Positions 61,191-64,000 of a DNA stretch of 64,000 nucleotides are shown piece by piece; position 1 is the stretch's first letter; each line of letters opens with the position of its first letter. The notes under the pieces are model-generated. The model searched no databases. It was not told the origin of the DNA and was given only the letters and a program-made list of their open reading frames with translations. Position numbers and translations under genes: made by a program. The DNA comes from an uncultured Bacteriovoracaceae bacterium (GTDB taxonomy: Bacteria; Bdellovibrionota; Bacteriovoracia; Bacteriovoracales; Bacteriovoracaceae), in assembly GCA_937923325.1 (NCBI GenBank), contig CAKZUQ010000027.1, positions 56,852 to 120,851 of the forward strand, given 5' to 3'.

Positions 61191-62108
61191 ATGAAGCCTT
61201 TGCGATCAATGTCTATCGAAAGATTAGAATCAATGCAGATTGTTGATTGGGGTTATATTGAAGAATCAAAACCTAGTACTTATAAGTTCTTTAACAAGTG
61301 GATAGAGAAAAATTTAAATGGTCCTTTAGGATATATGGCCGACCATAGAAAAGATATCAGATCTGATATTAAAAACTTTTTCCCTGAATTCCAAAGCTCT
61401 CTTGTTTTTTTATTTGACTACACTCCAGCAGCAAAGCTAAATAAAGAAAATGATGATCACAGATTTGCCGCCTACACTAAGGGTTTCGATGGAATTGATT
61501 ATCACTATTGGATAAAAGACAAACTAACTCATGTCGCAAATGAGTTGGGGCTAGATAATTATAAACTCTCAATTGATGCTCAACCTGTTCTTGAAAGAGA
61601 TATGGCAGTAAAAGCTGGGCTTGGATGGTTTGGTAAAAACTCAATGCTAATCAATAAGAGACTTGGAAGTTACTTTCTAATCAGCTCAATTCTTCTAGAT
61701 AAAAAACTTGAACTTAAAAAAAACTCTATTGAAGTTGACCACTGTGGTAACTGTACAAGATGTATTGATGCATGCCCCACTGATGCAATTATTGATAATA
61801 AAATAATTGATGCAAGTAAGTGTATAAGTACATTTACAATTGAAATGTTTAAAGACGCAGATGCGCCTAAAGGTTACCCTACAGAATCAGGAGAAATTTT
61901 TGGGTGTGATATCTGCCAGGATGTTTGTCCGTGGAATATTAAACCACTCAATAGATCTGATATCATGGAGAGTCCTGAATATTTGAAAACCTATGAGCAA
62001 ACTGACTTAGAAAGTATCAGCAACCGACAATTCAAGCGAATATTCAAAGGGACTTCTCTCGAAAGAACAGGGAGAGTAGGGCTTTTAAAGAATCTTAAAA
62101 AAAAATAA
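61191..62108 (+). CDS. queG: Epoxyqueuosine reductase
   Basis: 305 residues. The N-terminal cobalamin-binding part has GLGWFGKNSMLI. Two 4Fe-4S clusters are given by CGNCTRCIDACPTDAI and CDICQDVCPWN. QueG reduces epoxyqueuosine to queuosine in tRNA, using cobalamin and iron-sulfur clusters. With queC at 24307-24996 it shows that the organism makes queuosine. The C-terminal HEAT repeats of longer forms are absent, as in the short version of the enzyme. Confidence 0.94.
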   Translation: MKPLRSMSIERLESMQIVDWGYIEESKPSTYKFFNKWIEKNLNGPLGYMADHRKDIRSDIKNFFPEFQSSLVFLFDYTPAAKLNKENDDHRFAAYTKGFDGIDYHYWIKDKLTHVANELGLDNYKLSIDAQPVLERDMAVKAGLGWFGKNSMLINKRLGSYFLISSILLDKKLELKKNSIEVDHCGNCTRCIDACPTDAIIDNKIIDASKCISTFTIEMFKDADAPKGYPTESGEIFGCDICQDVCPWNIKPLNRSDIMESPEYLKTYEQTDLESISNRQFKRIFKGTSLERTGRVGLLKNLKKK

Positions 62109-62109
62109 A

Positions 62110-62847
62110 TTACTTTTCAATAAATGGAGAACTCATCTTATATTTCTCAAAATATAAATCATAATACTCTTTAGATTTCAAAACTTTGCTATAAATAATA
62201 TTAAAGTTTTTTATGAAACTTGAATTTACCTTATTTTCTTTACAGAGAATTGTATTTAAATAACTCATCAAGGTTATTCTTCCATTATAATCAACGAATT
62301 TTCGATTTTCCAAGCTAAGAGATGTTCCATTATATATAATTGCTTGAATTCTATTTGAATTTAACATCAATATAAGTTGATCAATTGAGTTTCCTTTAAG
62401 AATTTTAAGTCCTTTATTCTTAACAAGATGAGAGAAAGAACCTGAAAAGCCCCTGAGAATACCAACAGGTTTGTTTTTTAGCTGATCTAAACTACTTATC
62501 TTATTCTTGTGGCCTATAGGAAGGTACAAGCTTACATCTGTCTTAAAAATAGGGTTGGAACTTAGGATTATTTCTTTTGAGTACCTACTAGCGAATGCTT
62601 TGTCTCCACCGGCAATACAATCATTACGATTTAGGATGAAGTTTTGTATTGCTCTTTTAACAGGGTATTGAGTTGTTTCAAAGTTTTTTAATCCATTCTT
62701 TTTAAGAAGTTTTAGTAGCTCATCCATAAAACCTGATTGATCCAATGAAGACCAATTTGGGATCAAAGGAAGTGCAATCTTTATCTGTGATGAAATACTT
62801 TTTGTTGAAAAAAAGAGGACAAATATTAGAAAAAGTAATTTTACCAC
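62110..62847 (-). CDS. Periplasmic solute-binding-like protein (SBP_bac_3 type)
   Basis: 245 residues with a signal peptide ending KSISSQ (about 20). The mature chain follows the type-II binding-protein order: IKIALPLIPNW, FMDELLKLLKKNGL, RNDCIAGGDKAF, LKNKPVGILRGFS and SIDQLILMLNSNRIQAIIYNG. No transporter gene is nearby; in Bdellovibrionota such orphan proteins are frequent. The ligand-binding Arg of amino acid binders is not obvious. The start overlaps the hydrolase end by seven bases. Confidence 0.75.
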   Translation of the reverse strand: MVKLLFLIFVLFFSTKSISSQIKIALPLIPNWSSLDQSGFMDELLKLLKKNGLKNFETTQYPVKRAIQNFILNRNDCIAGGDKAFASRYSKEIILSSNPIFKTDVSLYLPIGHKNKISSLDQLKNKPVGILRGFSGSFSHLVKNKGLKILKGNSIDQLILMLNSNRIQAIIYNGTSLSLENRKFVDYNGRITLMSYLNTILCKENKVNSSFIKNFNIIYSKVLKSKEYYDLYFEKYKMSSPFIEK

Positions 62848-63635
62848 TTTAGTTCTCTTCTTAAGAATGAATAAATATGCGTCGCTGCTAATGTGGGTTC
62901 ATGATGAGGAAGCTTTTTAGGCTCGTTTACTGTAACTTCATTACCAAGTTCATTTAAACTAAACTGAAGAGCCTCAACTCCACCTTCTCCAACAACAACA
63001 TCATCCTTTCCACAAATTAAATGAATTCTTTGACCTTTAAGAGTGACGCTTAATTTTTCTTCTTTGATCCAAGGAAAAACTAAATCTGAATCAATCGCAG
63101 GACTTACTAACTGACGTCTAACATCTAAAGTCTTTTGATAAAATGAAGACTCAAATAAGTGAGTTGTTTTATGCTGACCAATTCCTAAGCCGACACCAAT
63201 CGCTAATCGTTCGTAATCTTCAAAAAATGGTATCTCTAAGGCCTTAAGTGACAACATCGCACCCAATGAGTGACCTGCAAATACGACTTTCTCACACTCA
63301 ATTAAGTAACTATTTTCAGCTAAAGCATTTTTTAAAAATTCAAAAGCATCGATAAAACACTCATGAACATGTGATTTAAAGTCCTCAAAACTATCAACCT
63401 CATGAAATCCACCAAGGTAATGACCAGGCAAGTCAAAAAAAACAGCTGGTGCTCCATTCTCTGCAAGTCTTTGTGCCCAGGGTAGGCAATCTCTCTTACT
63501 TGCAGTATATCCGTGTGTAAAGATACCCCAGTCAGATTTATATTTTTCTGGCTCGTCTTTACTTGGCAAGATAGCCATTGCATCAAACGTAAAATATTTA
63601 TTACTTAGGGTCTTCTTTACAATCTTAACACTCAT
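62841..63635 (-). CDS. Alpha/beta hydrolase
   Basis: 264 residues from the ATG at 63635; a GTG six bases upstream is also in frame. The signs are FTHGYTASKRDCL (oxyanion loop), FFDLPGHY, the nucleophile elbow VFAGHSLGAMLS and LICGKDDVVVGEGGVEAL with the acid, and HHEP near the end with the catalytic His. A cytoplasmic serine hydrolase of unknown substrate. It is the first gene of a unit with the solute-binding-like gene. Confidence 0.87.
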   Translation of the reverse strand: MSVKIVKKTLSNKYFTFDAMAILPSKDEPEKYKSDWGIFTHGYTASKRDCLPWAQRLAENGAPAVFFDLPGHYLGGFHEVDSFEDFKSHVHECFIDAFEFLKNALAENSYLIECEKVVFAGHSLGAMLSLKALEIPFFEDYERLAIGVGLGIGQHKTTHLFESSFYQKTLDVRRQLVSPAIDSDLVFPWIKEEKLSVTLKGQRIHLICGKDDVVVGEGGVEALQFSLNELGNEVTVNEPKKLPHHEPTLAATHIYSFLRRELKW

Positions 63636-63683
63636 GATCACTCGTTTTTCTTTTAATTTTTTTTAAATAATACTAGAATTTAA

Positions 63684-63712
63684 TTGACTAATCTACACAA
63701 AGAAATTAAATT
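63684..63712 (+). promoter_or_regulatory. Sigma-70 promoter of tRNA-Phe
   Basis: TTGACT (63684-63689), 17-base spacer and TAAATT (63707-63712) match the housekeeping consensus well, about 24 bases before the tRNA. Confidence 0.65.
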
Positions 63713-63735
63713 ATATCTCACGTTTTGAAAAGAAT

Positions 63736-63811
63736 GCCCTGATAGCTCAGTTGGTAGAGCAAAGGACTGAAAATCCTTGTGTCCGTGGTTCGAGTCCGCG
63801 TCGGGGCACCA
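63736..63811 (+). tRNA. tRNA-Phe (anticodon GAA)
   Basis: A complete 76-base cloverleaf. The acceptor arms are GCCCTGA (63736-63742) and TCGGGGC (63801-63807). The D arm is GCTC/GAGC, the anticodon arm AAGGA/TCCTT with anticodon GAA at 63769-63771, and the T arm holds GGTTCGAGTCC. CCA is encoded (63809-63811). It has its own promoter and terminator. Confidence 0.97.
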
Positions 63812-63830
63812 TTCTTTAAAAGCAGTTAAA

Positions 63831-63857
63831 AAGCCATCTTTCGGGATGGCTTTTTTT
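63831..63857 (+). terminator. Rho-independent terminator after tRNA-Phe
   Basis: Perfect 8-bp stem AAGCCATC (63831-63838) / GATGGCTT (63845-63852), six-base loop, and a T run 63851-63857. The remaining 143 bases to the window end hold no gene I can support and are almost free of G on this strand. Confidence 0.93.
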
Positions 63858-64000
63858 ATCCCAAATTCTTCACTAACTTTCTTTTCTCACTTCCGAGAAC
63901 AAAATTCTCAAAAACTTTACTGACTTCTTCTCAAATTCCCAAATCCTTCATTTCCAAAATCAGCTATCTCTTCTTTTTTCAAAATCTATCCTCCCAATGA

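Noticed and set aside
63917..63982. 21-codon minus-strand frame starting TTG with GGAGG upstream
   Set aside because: The ribosome site is good, but the peptide is too short, has no motif and no second line of evidence. Kept only as a note for the last 143 bases.
63736..64000. Integration site at the tRNA-Phe 3-prime end
   Set aside because: tRNA ends are frequent attachment sites, but no integrase and no repeated tRNA tail is visible up to the window edge.

Overview
The window looks like chromosome from a marine predatory bacterium of the Bdellovibrionota, closest in flavour to Halobacteriovorax/Bacteriovorax. This is inference from content. The DNA is clearly AT-rich. It carries a TIGR02147-family regulator, a family concentrated in Bdellovibrio relatives and fibrobacters. 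It has a Myxococcus-type glt/agl gliding-motor cluster, a PilT retraction ATPase, two unrelated sodium/proton antiporters, many secreted or lipoprotein genes of unknown function, and a secreted L,D-transpeptidase-like protein. No phage, transposon, CRISPR array or rRNA operon was seen. The only RNA gene found is a tRNA-Phe(GAA) near the right end.

Layout. Positions 1-1.1 kb: start of an ATP-grasp ligase-like gene translationally coupled to a zinc metallopeptidase. 1.4-7.1 kb: signalling block with a REC-HK-REC-Hpt hybrid kinase, tandem universal stress protein, 7TM sensor kinase with an eroded ATPase domain, and a stand-alone receiver. 7.1-7.7 kb: gene-poor gap holding the decayed C-terminus of a solute-binding protein. 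7.7-12.1 kb: secreted protein overlapping a TIGR02147 regulator, HMCES/YedK, a small secreted protein, the tRNA modification enzyme TapT, and uridine kinase. 12.3-16.2 kb: PAS/GAF kinase overlapping a receiver, then the L,D-transpeptidase-like protein. 16.4-24.1 kb: YheT-type hydrolase, dnaE, a CsgG/FlgT-like envelope pair, flanked by two small paralogous proteins. 24.3-31.0 kb: queC, phosphohexomutase, ferredoxin, and two Na+/H+ antiporters. 31.0-36.1 kb: FecR protein, HELGH peptidase, small lipoprotein, TerB protein, and a divergent SelO-like protein coupled to a peptidase E. 36.2-41.0 kb: pilT, dihydrouridine synthase, YjbQ, secreted PLD-like protein, Nudix hydrolase, zinc-ribbon protein.

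The most coherent system is the minus-strand run from 51872 down to 41020. It holds ten tightly packed genes: a VWA lipoprotein with a Asp/Asn-rich stalk, an outer-membrane barrel, TPR proteins, a TolQ-like and two TolR-like motor proteins, a small periplasmic protein, and an FHA-TM-TonB-like protein ending in the AgmX/PglI tail domain. Read together this is a plausible complete envelope-spanning gliding motor: proton channel, periplasmic linkers, outer-membrane platform and a surface adhesin comparable to CglB.

To its right come a six-repeat cysteine-paired secreted protein, a two-gene ABC exporter, a lipoprotein fusing a SurA-like segment to a DsbA-like domain, a 652-residue coiled-coil protein with no proline, cysteine or tryptophan, pyruvate kinase, queG, a solute-binding protein, an alpha/beta hydrolase and the tRNA. 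All function calls come from reading motifs; no database search was run.
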